From IMG/VR virus record IMGVR_UViG_3300042305_000692, positions 1 through 30,633 of that record: a DNA stretch of 30,633 nt; one strand, given 5' to 3'. Under the pieces are notes generated by a model. That model saw only the letters and a program-made list of their open reading frames with translations, had not been told where the DNA came from and did not search any database. The translations under genes and the position numbers were made by a program. Of this stretch, positions 14,614-22,324 are shown one piece after another. Positions within the stretch are counted from its first letter, which is position 1, and each line of letters starts with the position of its first letter. This DNA is from a virus.

Positions 14614-16872
14614 TTATCGCGGGGTCGAAACAATCTCGACCTTCCTGGGTTCAGATGTGATCTTCACTTCTTTCGGCCCAGTCATGGCGCTGGTCACAGC
14701 CTTCATCATCTCGGCCATCTGCTTGGCGCCGTTCTCCGACGTTTGGGCCGCGGCCTGCTGCTGCTCTCGACTCGCTTGCGCCTTGGCCGCTTCCGCCTCG
14801 CGTTTGACCTCCGCGTCCATCATGATCTTCTCGCGGTCGATCTGAGCTTGGATCTGCAACTTCATAGTCGCCAGTTCACGCTCCAGGTTCATCTTCTCCT
14901 GGGCGATTGCGCGCTCGTTCGCCAGTCGCATCTCCTGGACCATCCGCTCGGACTCGATCCGCATCTGCTGCAACTGCTGGTCGCCGGCAATCCGCGCCTG
15001 CTCAATCTGCGTCTGGACCTGTTGCTTCTGTTGCTCCAGCATCATCTCTTGCTGAGCCTTCTGCTGCTCAAACTGCAACTTGGCCGCTTCAACCTGAGCC
15101 TTCTGCTGCTCTGCCATCGCCTTGGGGTCAGGAGGCGGCGGCGGCAGTTCCTCGACGCTGCGAGGCAGCAGACCGTCAATGCTGTCGATCTCCATCTCCT
15201 CCAACAACCGCCGGGAGATCCGCAACAAAGCGTCCTGGTTGGTGGCGATCAACGGGTTCTTGGTCGCAAAGTCAAACAGGAACTGGGCCTTCTGAATGCG
15301 CGACTGCTGGCTTGCCAAGCGCGGATCGGCCACAGGCATAATCATCATGTCCTGGAGGAAGTCATCCGCCGTCACCTCGCTGGCCTGCGCGCCGTCCGGG
15401 GTCAGGGTTACGAACGCCTCGTACCCACGGAAATACAGCCCATTGAGCCGATAAATCTTGTTCAGTTCCCGCGACCAGGAATTGAGCAGGAACTCCTGCA
15501 CCGACGTAAAGACCGTCAGCGCCTGGTCGATCAACTGGCTTACTGTAGACGGCTGAAGCACTTTGGTCACATCGCCAGACACAGCATCCGTCGTCGCGCC
15601 AATGCGCTGCGCGCGAGCCTCCAGGGCAGTCATGGCCTGCATGACTGTCGGCGGCGGCGCGGGGAACGAAAGCGTCTTGATGCCCTTCTGAATGTCGTCC
15701 GTGCTTGCCGAAACCGACTTGAACGACCCCAGTTCGATCTTGATCGGCCCCGTGTTGATGTTCAGGGACTCGGAAATGAACCCCGACATATTCCCGGCAA
15801 TCGAAAGGGTCGTGGCGTCAATGAACTGCCGTAGCAGCTTGTTGATCGCAATGTTCGTGTTGCCGAGCAGGAACCCAAGGCCAAAGCCATAGAAACCGTC
15901 TGGGTTCACCAAGAACCGATAGTGGGTGTACTCCTCGATCGGCATCCGTCCGTTGGTCGGGCGCCCCGTGTTGTCCACCTCATAGCGGACCTCGATGCGA
16001 AGAAGCTCCTCCGAGGTAAGGTCCACCCACACCTTGTAAGGCTCTGCAATCCCGTCCCCGTCAAGGTCGAGATCGCGATGCTGCTCAATAATCTGGGCGT
16101 AGTCGTCGCTCTCCGCGTTGACCTGGACCACTCCGGTATCCTGGTCGTTTTGCTCCTGAATTGGAGAGCGGTACTGCCCGATCTGCATCGGGTCAGGGGC
16201 GACCAAGAAGTACCCCTCGCTGGCCCGAATGCGGCCCTCGTTCAGCGCCAAATGGATCAGTTCGGTCTTGCGGGGAACCTCGTCAATGCTGACTGGTCCC
16301 ACCGCATAAGGCACGTACAGATCCTCTGCCCTGACAGAGCGCACAACAATCCGGTTCATCACCGGGTCAAAGTACGTCTTGGTGAAGTCCGAGCCGTGGA
16401 CCGCGACGCGCAAAAGCATCGCCGCCTTGTCCTCCTTGTAGGACTGCTCCTTCACGAACAACGACCATTGAAGGTACTGCGCCACCCGCTTCGCCCTGTC
16501 TGACGAGTCCTCGCTCTGAGGGCCGACCGGGATGGCAGCCACAGGCATTCGGGAGGGGAAGAACGCCTTGTAGGCCCGCGCTTGGAAACTGTTGCAGGCT
16601 TCCGTAAGGATGCCAAGGCTCTCCGTGCTTGACCCCTCCCAGGGACGGTTTACGGGCGTGTCCTGCTGGTTGTAGACCGCCACCCAGTCGGCGTGCATGG
16701 CGTCCCAGCCCTGGCGCGATAGCCGATCGGACTTAAAGTCCTCAAGGCAGAGTTGCGCGATCTCCCGGCGAGCTTCCTTGTCGATGCCATCGGCAACGTT
16801 GACCAGGAAGGCCGAAAGAGGCGCGCGACGCCTGCGCTTGATCTTCGTGCTATCGCCCCGGTATTTGCTCAT
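14614..16872 (-). CDS. Portal protein, P22-like, with long coiled-coil C-terminal barrel, 752 aa
   Basis: The length and organisation fit the P22-type portal family. The N-terminal helical part contains 'DRLSRQGWDAMHADWVAVYN' (about residues 50-69) and the 'RPWEGSSTES' segment (about 77-86). The wing and stem region includes 'YTHYRFLVNPDGFYGFGLGF' (about 319-338) and 'NTNIAINKLLRQFIDA' (about 343-358). The crown follows. From about residue 575 to 720 the protein is a nearly unbroken Gln/Glu/Lys/Ala-rich coiled coil, preceded by an ELPPPPPDPKA hinge. That segment matches the helical barrel that extends into the capsid in P22. The protein forms the DNA gate at the special vertex and docks terminase. 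Its ATG overlaps the previous stop as ATGA. Confidence 0.85.
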   Translation of the reverse strand: MSKYRGDSTKIKRRRRAPLSAFLVNVADGIDKEARREIAQLCLEDFKSDRLSRQGWDAMHADWVAVYNQQDTPVNRPWEGSSTESLGILTEACNSFQARAYKAFFPSRMPVAAIPVGPQSEDSSDRAKRVAQYLQWSLFVKEQSYKEDKAAMLLRVAVHGSDFTKTYFDPVMNRIVVRSVRAEDLYVPYAVGPVSIDEVPRKTELIHLALNEGRIRASEGYFLVAPDPMQIGQYRSPIQEQNDQDTGVVQVNAESDDYAQIIEQHRDLDLDGDGIAEPYKVWVDLTSEELLRIEVRYEVDNTGRPTNGRMPIEEYTHYRFLVNPDGFYGFGLGFLLGNTNIAINKLLRQFIDATTLSIAGNMSGFISESLNINTGPIKIELGSFKSVSASTDDIQKGIKTLSFPAPPPTVMQAMTALEARAQRIGATTDAVSGDVTKVLQPSTVSQLIDQALTVFTSVQEFLLNSWSRELNKIYRLNGLYFRGYEAFVTLTPDGAQASEVTADDFLQDMMIMPVADPRLASQQSRIQKAQFLFDFATKNPLIATNQDALLRISRRLLEEMEIDSIDGLLPRSVEELPPPPPDPKAMAEQQKAQVEAAKLQFEQQKAQQEMMLEQQKQQVQTQIEQARIAGDQQLQQMRIESERMVQEMRLANERAIAQEKMNLERELATMKLQIQAQIDREKIMMDAEVKREAEAAKAQASREQQQAAAQTSENGAKQMAEMMKAVTSAMTGPKEVKITSEPRKVEIVSTPR

Positions 16873-18830
16873 CCAAACTGTTCCTCGAAGCTAGGCAGGT
16901 TGCCCTTGGTGTTTTTCCAGAGATACGCGACCATGCCAGGCCCGTGCGCGTCCCAATGGATCCAGGGGCATTCGTTGAGGAACCGGCTGAAGTCCTGAGC
17001 CTGACAGAGAATGTCGCGATCGGTCCAGAATTGCTTCTTGGCTTTGCCCGCGCCGACTTCCATCAGGAAGTACTTTTCCGTGCCGTCCTGATGCCTTGCA
17101 TTCTTGTCAATCTTGGACTCATCCAAGTGACAGGAATCAAAGGCATACAACCCGATGCTTGTGAACCCAAGGAACTGCCAGGCCAGGATCATAGCACGGC
17201 CGGCAGACGATGATCCGCCACCCATGAGAAATTTCTTGTGGTTGTCAGGCAAAACCGAAACCTCGTTTGCCCCAACCGCCGCATGCCAGCCCACCACACG
17301 GCCCCCGGTGTCGAGAAGCCGCTTGACCGTGCCAGGGTCAACCATCGACGCGCAGAAATAGATCACCCCTGGATGCGCCGCGGGAAGAAGGTCAGCCCGT
17401 GGCTCGCCGTGCGTCGAGATGCCTTCATGCGGGCGCGGGTCGAGCAGGACGCATGCCCTGGGGATGATCCCGGCGTTGATGAGCTTGCGGTGCGAATGCT
17501 TCACGCAGAACAAGAAAGCGCCGTCGGCCACCTCTTTGCGGATGGCGTCCAAGGTCTCGGGCAGATCCAGACTGGGACCAGCCGACACGATGATAGCCCG
17601 CCTCCGGTGCGGCAACGTCCCCTGGACCCACTCCTTCACTTGGTCAAGGTTGGCGACGATGTTGGCCCGGATGGTCTCTTCATCAACGCAGTTCTGCGTC
17701 TTGACCAGCATGTTGGTCTGGTAGGCGCCGTTGGTGATTTCGCGCGCCTGCTCCTTGCTGATCACCTCAAGTTCGCGGTGCCGGAAGACAGGGAGATCGG
17801 CGGGGAATGGCGTGTCCCGATCAACGGCAAGGTGGATGAACCCGCCGCCCTTGGCCGGCTCGATGCTCTCAAAAGCCACCAAGTCCGTTCGAACATTGTT
17901 GATACCAAAGCGCGTGGTGTCCACATGCGCGCCGGTCGCGTCCTGAGAGTACCAGCCACGATAGATGACTGTCTTGCCCGTCAACTTCGGGACAACCTCG
18001 CGCAGCAGTTCGACGGGCTGCATGTCGCAATCCAGGACGACGACATCCTCGACAATGCCGTCAAACGGGCCAGTCGGGCGCACGATCTTGGCCGTCCTGC
18101 CTTGCAAGAGACGGGCCAGGATCTCGGCATTGGTCAATGCTTCGGCCTGGAACTTGCGGTTGCCCTTCTTGTGGTAGAAGAAGTCATTGAGGATTGAAGC
18201 CTCAAACGCATCCAGCCCATGCGGCCCGACGCCGGCTGGCGCCAAGTCTTCCCAGACCGAATCAGCGAACTTGGTGTGGGCGACCAGCATAATCATGAAC
18301 GCATGGCTGTCGTGCCATTCATTCAGCTTCAGGATGTTGTCGCTTTCATACAAATTGATAAAACGATTCAGAAAATCCCGTCCTTTGCGACGCAGGTTGA
18401 ACGACATGAACCCGCATTCAGGGTGCGGCGCGCTATCGGCTCTGGACAGCAATGCGCCGTCCTTGTCGTCCGGGCAGATCTTCGCCAGCAGGTCGTCCGT
18501 GATCTCGGCCTTGGTTTCGACATCCCCGTCAAGCCAGATCAGATAGTCGTATCCTTCGGCGTCCTTGAGCGCCGCCTTGAGGGCAAAGACCTTGTGGGCA
18601 AAACGCAGCAAGTCCTTGCGGTAGTCGTAGCCTGGATGGCTGGCATCCAGAACCTTGTCGGCATGGCGCTCCTTAAACGCCGTGAACTGCTGGTCAATGC
18701 TCAGGTGCCAGTCGGTCACAACCAGCTTGGTGCAGCTTCCAGGCCAGTACTTGTCGAACGTCTCGACCCACCGGCGCCCATAGAGTTCGTAACCAACGTC
18801 CGACCAACTCGTAACAACCAGCGCGCGCAT
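16869..18830 (-). CDS. Two-domain glycosyltransferase: GT-A-like N-terminus fused to Maf/MptE-like (DUF115) domain, 653 aa
   Basis: Residues about 1-260 look like a GT-A-type glycosyltransferase, with a hydrophobic strand leading to the metal-binding 'YLIWLDGDVET' (D-G-D, about 102-112) and a later 'CGFMSFNLR' acceptor-side segment. After a linker, about residues 420-600 match the Maf_flag10/MptE-like (DUF115) type. The diagnostic features are 'RAIIVSAGPSLD' (GPSL motif), 'AGIIPRACVLLDP', and 'MGGGSSSAGRAMILAWQFLG' followed by 'YAFDSCH'. DUF115 proteins of the Maf group put nonulosonic (sialic-like) acids on flagellin; archaeal members are pterin kinases. The start has a near-perfect AGGAGGG site; a longer frame is rejected. 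The substrate is unknown; a virion protein or surface glycan is an inference from the neighbours. Confidence 0.7.
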   Translation of the reverse strand: MRALVVTSWSDVGYELYGRRWVETFDKYWPGSCTKLVVTDWHLSIDQQFTAFKERHADKVLDASHPGYDYRKDLLRFAHKVFALKAALKDAEGYDYLIWLDGDVETKAEITDDLLAKICPDDKDGALLSRADSAPHPECGFMSFNLRRKGRDFLNRFINLYESDNILKLNEWHDSHAFMIMLVAHTKFADSVWEDLAPAGVGPHGLDAFEASILNDFFYHKKGNRKFQAEALTNAEILARLLQGRTAKIVRPTGPFDGIVEDVVVLDCDMQPVELLREVVPKLTGKTVIYRGWYSQDATGAHVDTTRFGINNVRTDLVAFESIEPAKGGGFIHLAVDRDTPFPADLPVFRHRELEVISKEQAREITNGAYQTNMLVKTQNCVDEETIRANIVANLDQVKEWVQGTLPHRRRAIIVSAGPSLDLPETLDAIRKEVADGAFLFCVKHSHRKLINAGIIPRACVLLDPRPHEGISTHGEPRADLLPAAHPGVIYFCASMVDPGTVKRLLDTGGRVVGWHAAVGANEVSVLPDNHKKFLMGGGSSSAGRAMILAWQFLGFTSIGLYAFDSCHLDESKIDKNARHQDGTEKYFLMEVGAGKAKKQFWTDRDILCQAQDFSRFLNECPWIHWDAHGPGMVAYLWKNTKGNLPSFEEQFG

Positions 18831-18831
18831 C

Positions 18832-19440
18832 TCAATCCCTCCTGGCAAAAACCTGGTCTTTGTTGACCCGACCAACCGGCAGATAGCCAAGGTTGCACAG
18901 ATAGATGGTCGTGTCTGTATCTGGCATCTCAACAATCAGGACCGGCTTGTCGCGCCGCAACAGCATGTTGGCGCCCATCAGAATGTCCTGCTCGGCGCCC
19001 TGGGTGTCGATCTTGATGAGCTTCACCGGCGAAGTCAGGAACAGGTCGATAGGGAACACCCGGATCTCGCCCTTTTCAAAAGGGACAAAGCTCCTGGCGC
19101 CAGAGTTTGGCTTGTGGTCCACCTGAACCGATCCCCAGCCATTGGTGCGGCCCAGGGCAGCGTGGATCGGCTTGACATTCGGCAACATGGCCGTGTTCTC
19201 GACCAGACAAGCGTAGTTTTCAAAGTCAGGCTCAAAGGCCAAGACCTCAGAAAACACCCGCATCCGTCGCGTAAAGATGCCCACATGGGCGCCGGCGTCG
19301 ATCGCCGTGCATTGATGGTCAATGTCGTCAACGTATCCCATCGCCATGTCGAACACGGCCTTCTGGTATTCCGTGACCTTGCCGTGGAAGTGATCGTCGT
19401 CGGCGGGAAAAACCAACCCGTCCCTCAGAACCTGTCTCAT
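18832..19440 (-). CDS. FkbM-family SAM-dependent methyltransferase, 202 aa
   Basis: The Rossmann motif I 'TAIDAGAHVGIFTRRM' lies at about residues 44-59. It is followed by 'EVLAFEPDFENYACL' (about 64-78) and by 'LIKIDTQGAEQDILMGA' (about 136-152). This order (AGAHVG, then FEP, then K-ID-QG-E-D-L-GA) is diagnostic of the FkbM family, which O-methylates sugars or polyketides. The C-terminus 'KPVLIVEM' completes the fold. The ATG at 19440 overlaps the stop of the preceding glycosyltransferase as ATGA; a longer frame from upstream is rejected. It probably caps or modifies a sugar made or transferred by the same cassette. Confidence 0.85.
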   Translation of the reverse strand: MRQVLRDGLVFPADDDHFHGKVTEYQKAVFDMAMGYVDDIDHQCTAIDAGAHVGIFTRRMRVFSEVLAFEPDFENYACLVENTAMLPNVKPIHAALGRTNGWGSVQVDHKPNSGARSFVPFEKGEIRVFPIDLFLTSPVKLIKIDTQGAEQDILMGANMLLRRDKPVLIVEMPDTDTTIYLCNLGYLPVGRVNKDQVFARRD

Positions 19441-20177
19441 TCGAATCTTCCCTCCGTTTTCATCATTTCGTCGTACTCTGTCGTCCACCAGGAGGCGAAC
19501 GGGCAGTCGCGCATGTGGTCAAACCAGGGACCGCCTTCGGTAAAGTGCATCAGCCGGGGCTTGACCTTCCACCGCTTGCTGTAACCGACCAGGAAGTTCC
19601 ATCCAGGGTCTAGGGCGCCTATCTGCGCGTCGGTCAGCCATGAAAACCGATGCAGGAACTCGCCCGTCATAGTGTTGACGATGTTAGGCGTCAGCGCCCT
19701 GTTGGCCGGGTGCGAACAGTTCCACAAGATGACCGACGACCAGTTTTTGCGCGGATACCAAGACTGAATCTGGCCGTCCATCTTGCGCGTCGTTTCAGGA
19801 ACGTGGTCAAGCTTCACGACCATGACGGCGTATCTGTTGTCCCGCTCGGCAAGCAACTTGCCGATGTCGTCCAACCAAAGGACATCGCAATCGGTAAACA
19901 GCGCCCAGCCCTGATAGTTCTGAAGCGCGGGCACCAAGAACCGGGTGAAGGCAAACTCAGTGCTGAACGGACGGCCATCCACAACGTCGTGCATGATGCC
20001 GTTCTCGGTCCGCCACTCGCGCGTGAACAAGCCAGACCCGCGCAAGTCTCTTGCCTTCAGGGGGCGGACAACCAGCGGGATTGACGACTTGCGCTGAGCA
20101 GAGAACATGGCGACATCAAACGCCTCACGTTCCCTGGCGTCGTAGCCTATCCAGTAGGGAAGGGGGTCAATCTCCAT
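19437..20177 (-). CDS. Glycosyltransferase, GT-A/GT8-like, 246 aa
   Basis: The opening 'YWIGYDAREREAFDVAMFSAQ' (about residues 8-28) and 'GRPFSTEFAFTRFLVPAL' (about 68-85) are seen in phage and bacterial GT8-like transferases. 'GWALFTDCDVLWLDDI' (about 90-105) supplies the D-x-D metal/nucleotide-sugar site. A later 'GGPWFDHMRDCPFASWW' segment closes the domain. I prefer the ATG at 20177, with AGGTGG upstream, over a TTG five codons earlier. It overlaps the methyltransferase stop by 11 bases. It lies within the cassette between terminase and portal; the donor sugar cannot be told from sequence. Confidence 0.8.
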   Translation of the reverse strand: MEIDPLPYWIGYDAREREAFDVAMFSAQRKSSIPLVVRPLKARDLRGSGLFTREWRTENGIMHDVVDGRPFSTEFAFTRFLVPALQNYQGWALFTDCDVLWLDDIGKLLAERDNRYAVMVVKLDHVPETTRKMDGQIQSWYPRKNWSSVILWNCSHPANRALTPNIVNTMTGEFLHRFSWLTDAQIGALDPGWNFLVGYSKRWKVKPRLMHFTEGGPWFDHMRDCPFASWWTTEYDEMMKTEGRFE

Positions 20178-20682
20178 CGAAGACCACCTCAATCTGGCAT
20201 GAACTGGTTGGGATGATGGCTGGCAACGAGTTAAACATGCCGAACCACCAGTCTGGTGGCTGGATGGTCAGGTGCGCGTTGCGGCCATCGGGCAGGCTCT
20301 TCTTTGCCTTCTTTGTTGAGATAGAGAAGAAAGCAAACTTCTTGGCGCGGATGACGACGTTGAACATCGCACCCATGATTTCCTTGCCTTCAAGATGCTC
20401 CAGCACATCGCAGCAGATGACGCCATCAAACGGTCGCAGGGCATTGGGCAGGACATCTATGCCAGGAACGGCAGGGTCATACATCGTCGGCTTGGCAACG
20501 CCCCACGCCTCATGGAGCTTCTGATCGTCGTATTGCATTCCCTGGCCGCTGCCATAGTCCAGGATGGTTTTGGCGCCATGCTTGTCGATCAGGCTCTTGA
20601 TCTGAGTTGACCATTTGCGGGTGCTGTGGCCGCGGAAATGCCCCTCTTGGTGCATCTTCCGGTACATCTCAATGTTGCTCAT
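20167..20682 (-). CDS. Class I SAM-dependent methyltransferase, 171 aa
   Basis: Motif I 'KTILDYGSGQGMQY' (about residues 38-51) and the 'FDGVICCDVLEHLEGKE' motif (about 85-101) define a class I methyltransferase. A substrate-side 'LTIQPPDWWFGMF' follows near the C-terminus (about 138-150). It starts MSNIEMYRKMHQEGHFRGHS with a GAGGG site; a longer frame overlaps the preceding gene and is rejected. The small size is typical of phage and cell-surface sugar methyltransferases. Its start overlaps the preceding stop as ATGA. Confidence 0.75.
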   Translation of the reverse strand: MSNIEMYRKMHQEGHFRGHSTRKWSTQIKSLIDKHGAKTILDYGSGQGMQYDDQKLHEAWGVAKPTMYDPAVPGIDVLPNALRPFDGVICCDVLEHLEGKEIMGAMFNVVIRAKKFAFFSISTKKAKKSLPDGRNAHLTIQPPDWWFGMFNSLPAIIPTSSCQIEVVFDGD

Positions 20683-21191
20683 GCGACCCTCTCGGCAACG
20701 ACCCACATATCAAGGCCCTTGCGGTTGAACTTGGCGTCGTGGCTGGCTTCCTTCACATAAAACCCGGCCTTGTTCAGTTCCTGTACGAACTCCCGGACAG
20801 TCCAGACATACTGGTTGCCGATGCTGCCTTCCCATTGGTCGCCGTACAGCGCCCATTGCCCGACGTTGAGGTAGCCCAGGGGCGTGGCAATGAGATCGCC
20901 CGCCGACTGACGCTCGCGCAGCAGAATTGCCTTGTCCAAGTCCGGCATTTCGATTGCCAGCAAGCCCTGGACGCGGAGCTTGTCGTACCAATCGCGCAGC
21001 AGGTTAACGACCAGCCACCGGGGCATAGTCTGGACAACCCCCGTGCAAAGGATCTGGTCGATAGAGCCTGGGGTGGCGCCCAGCGGCTCGGCGTAGTTCT
21101 CGACATGCAACCAGCCGGGGATCTGGTCCCCACCCAGCTTGAGACGGATGATCTCGAATCCTTCCGCCTTGGCGCGTTCGTTGATGGTCAT
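20679..21191 (-). CDS. Degenerate methyltransferase-like protein, 170 aa
   Basis: The arrangement 'FEIIRLKLGGDQIPGWLHVENY' (about residues 12-33), then 'SIDQILCTGVVQTMPRWLVV' and 'LLRDWYDKLRVQGLLAIEMPDLDK' (about 64-87), follows the plan of sugar-linked 'predicted SAM-dependent' methyltransferases ('LNLGCG...PGW.NVD', then 'P......L.E..R.LKPGG...I..PD'). However, the SAM-binding GCG is replaced by GGD, and the usual H in the 'HVLEH' motif is missing. It may be inactive, a partner subunit, or have changed cofactor binding. It is ATGA-coupled on both sides. Confidence 0.6.
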   Translation of the reverse strand: MTINERAKAEGFEIIRLKLGGDQIPGWLHVENYAEPLGATPGSIDQILCTGVVQTMPRWLVVNLLRDWYDKLRVQGLLAIEMPDLDKAILLRERQSAGDLIATPLGYLNVGQWALYGDQWEGSIGNQYVWTVREFVQELNKAGFYVKEASHDAKFNRKGLDMWVVAERVA

Positions 21192-21517
21192 TTGACCAAC
21201 CTTTCGAACGTGGACCATTTCATGTAAACGCGCGGCTCGTTCTCGGGCTTGAACGGCTCCGGGTCAATCCTGACTACCAGGATGTCGGCCCGGCCAAGCC
21301 ACCTTTCGCCCGTTGCCCAAGCGTCCTTCTTGCGCTGCTTCGCTTCGACCAGCACCCGATTGCCGTCTTTCAGCACGGCTTCGACATCATGCGGGAAAGC
21401 GTCAAAAGCGCCAGAACCTGGCTGGCGCCGTGCCAGCAAGCCCAAGCCCTCAAACTGCTTGACGATCCATTGTTCCAAGCGTCGGCCCTTAGCCTTCGCA
21501 GACTTGGCTTTGATCAT
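21188..21517 (-). CDS. PD-(D/E)XK-family nuclease (Holliday-junction-resolvase/VRR-like), 109 aa
   Basis: A small protein with a basic N-terminus 'KAKGRRLEQWIVKQFEGLG' (about residues 7-25, E14 fitting the first acidic site). It is followed by 'RRQPGSGAFDAFPHDVEA' (about 29-46, with the D of 'HDVEA') and 'VLVEAKQRKK' (about 54-63, the E-x-K). This is the standard order of the PD-(D/E)XK resolvase-like fold. Phages use such enzymes to resolve branched DNA before or during packaging, which fits its position near terminase. It has a TTGGAGGG site and is ATGA-coupled to its neighbours. Its presence inside the sugar cassette is unusual. Confidence 0.7.
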   Translation of the reverse strand: MIKAKSAKAKGRRLEQWIVKQFEGLGLLARRQPGSGAFDAFPHDVEAVLKDGNRVLVEAKQRKKDAWATGERWLGRADILVVRIDPEPFKPENEPRVYMKWSTFERLVK

Positions 21518-22299
21518 TTGCCCTCCAAGGCGATCTCGCCGTTTGCCATCATGTGTTCCAGCGCCGTGCCGTTCTGCATCTCGCGCACGGTAAAGTTTCT
21601 GCCAGCGATATACGCTAGCGCCAGCATTCTCTCCTTGTCCTCGCCCGCCCAAACCTGATTGCAGCCAGGCATGTGGTTGCGATTGCCAGCAATCAGGAAC
21701 GGAATCCCGCGTTGCAAGCACTCGACGGAAATCGTACTGCCAAAAGACGCAAACGCGCCAAGGTTGGCATAGAAGTCTTCTTGTTTCGGCCCCTTTTCGT
21801 AGACCCGAAACTCAAGATTCGGCCAAATGTCCGTTGCCACACGCTTGACAACAATGTCAAAATTAGGCGGCAGGTTGGCAAACCTCCGCATGTGGTCGCT
21901 TGGCGGCTGATAGGCCAAGATTTGGCCACCTTGGGGCGGTTTATAGCCAGAAACTCGCAAAATCCCGGCCGAAAGTAGCTTATCAAGCCTCTTTCGGTCG
22001 TTTTCCGATGGCGTCCGGTAAGTGTTGCTCTGGCATTCAGCCGAAAAGCGGTAATACCCGTCCCACTTGTTCAGCCCAGACGACCGATGGAACATGCCGT
22101 GATCGACATGAATCCACCGTTTGCCCTGAGCCTTGCAACGCATCCTCAGATCCTGGGCGTAGAGGATGCCATAGTGCATGTTGTTATGCCCGAGTTCGTC
22201 CCCATGCCATGCTGGGGTTGCGCCCAAAAAGGACTTTGCCAGGATTTCGCCCTCGGGATGAGGCGCCCGGTACGGGATAAAGAACTTTAACGCTGCCAT
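21514..22299 (-). CDS. Putative GT-B-like glycosyltransferase, 261 aa
   Basis: The C-terminal half holds 'DFYANLGAFASFGSTISVECLQRGIPFLIAG' (in parts, about residues 175-205). This is the G-S-T-x-S-x-E-x-L-x-x-G-I-P nucleotide-sugar site pattern seen in GT-B enzymes of polysaccharide synthesis. The N-terminal half has 'KRWIHVDHGMFHRSS' and 'GYKPPQGGQILAYQPPSDH' segments compatible with the linker and second Rossmann-like domain. At 261 aa it is short for a full GT-B enzyme, so it may be a compact or partial member. It begins after a TGGAGGG site and is the first gene after the large terminase. Confidence 0.55.
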   Translation of the reverse strand: MAALKFFIPYRAPHPEGEILAKSFLGATPAWHGDELGHNNMHYGILYAQDLRMRCKAQGKRWIHVDHGMFHRSSGLNKWDGYYRFSAECQSNTYRTPSENDRKRLDKLLSAGILRVSGYKPPQGGQILAYQPPSDHMRRFANLPPNFDIVVKRVATDIWPNLEFRVYEKGPKQEDFYANLGAFASFGSTISVECLQRGIPFLIAGNRNHMPGCNQVWAGEDKERMLALAYIAGRNFTVREMQNGTALEHMMANGEIALEGK

Positions 22300-22324
22300 A
22301 ATGCCCTCCAGAAACGAACTAGAC

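Noticed and set aside
14467-15834. Long plus-strand open frame opposite the portal coiled coil
   Set aside because: Leu/Arg/His-rich mirror of the Gln/Glu/Lys-rich coiled coil; composition is fully explained by the opposite strand.
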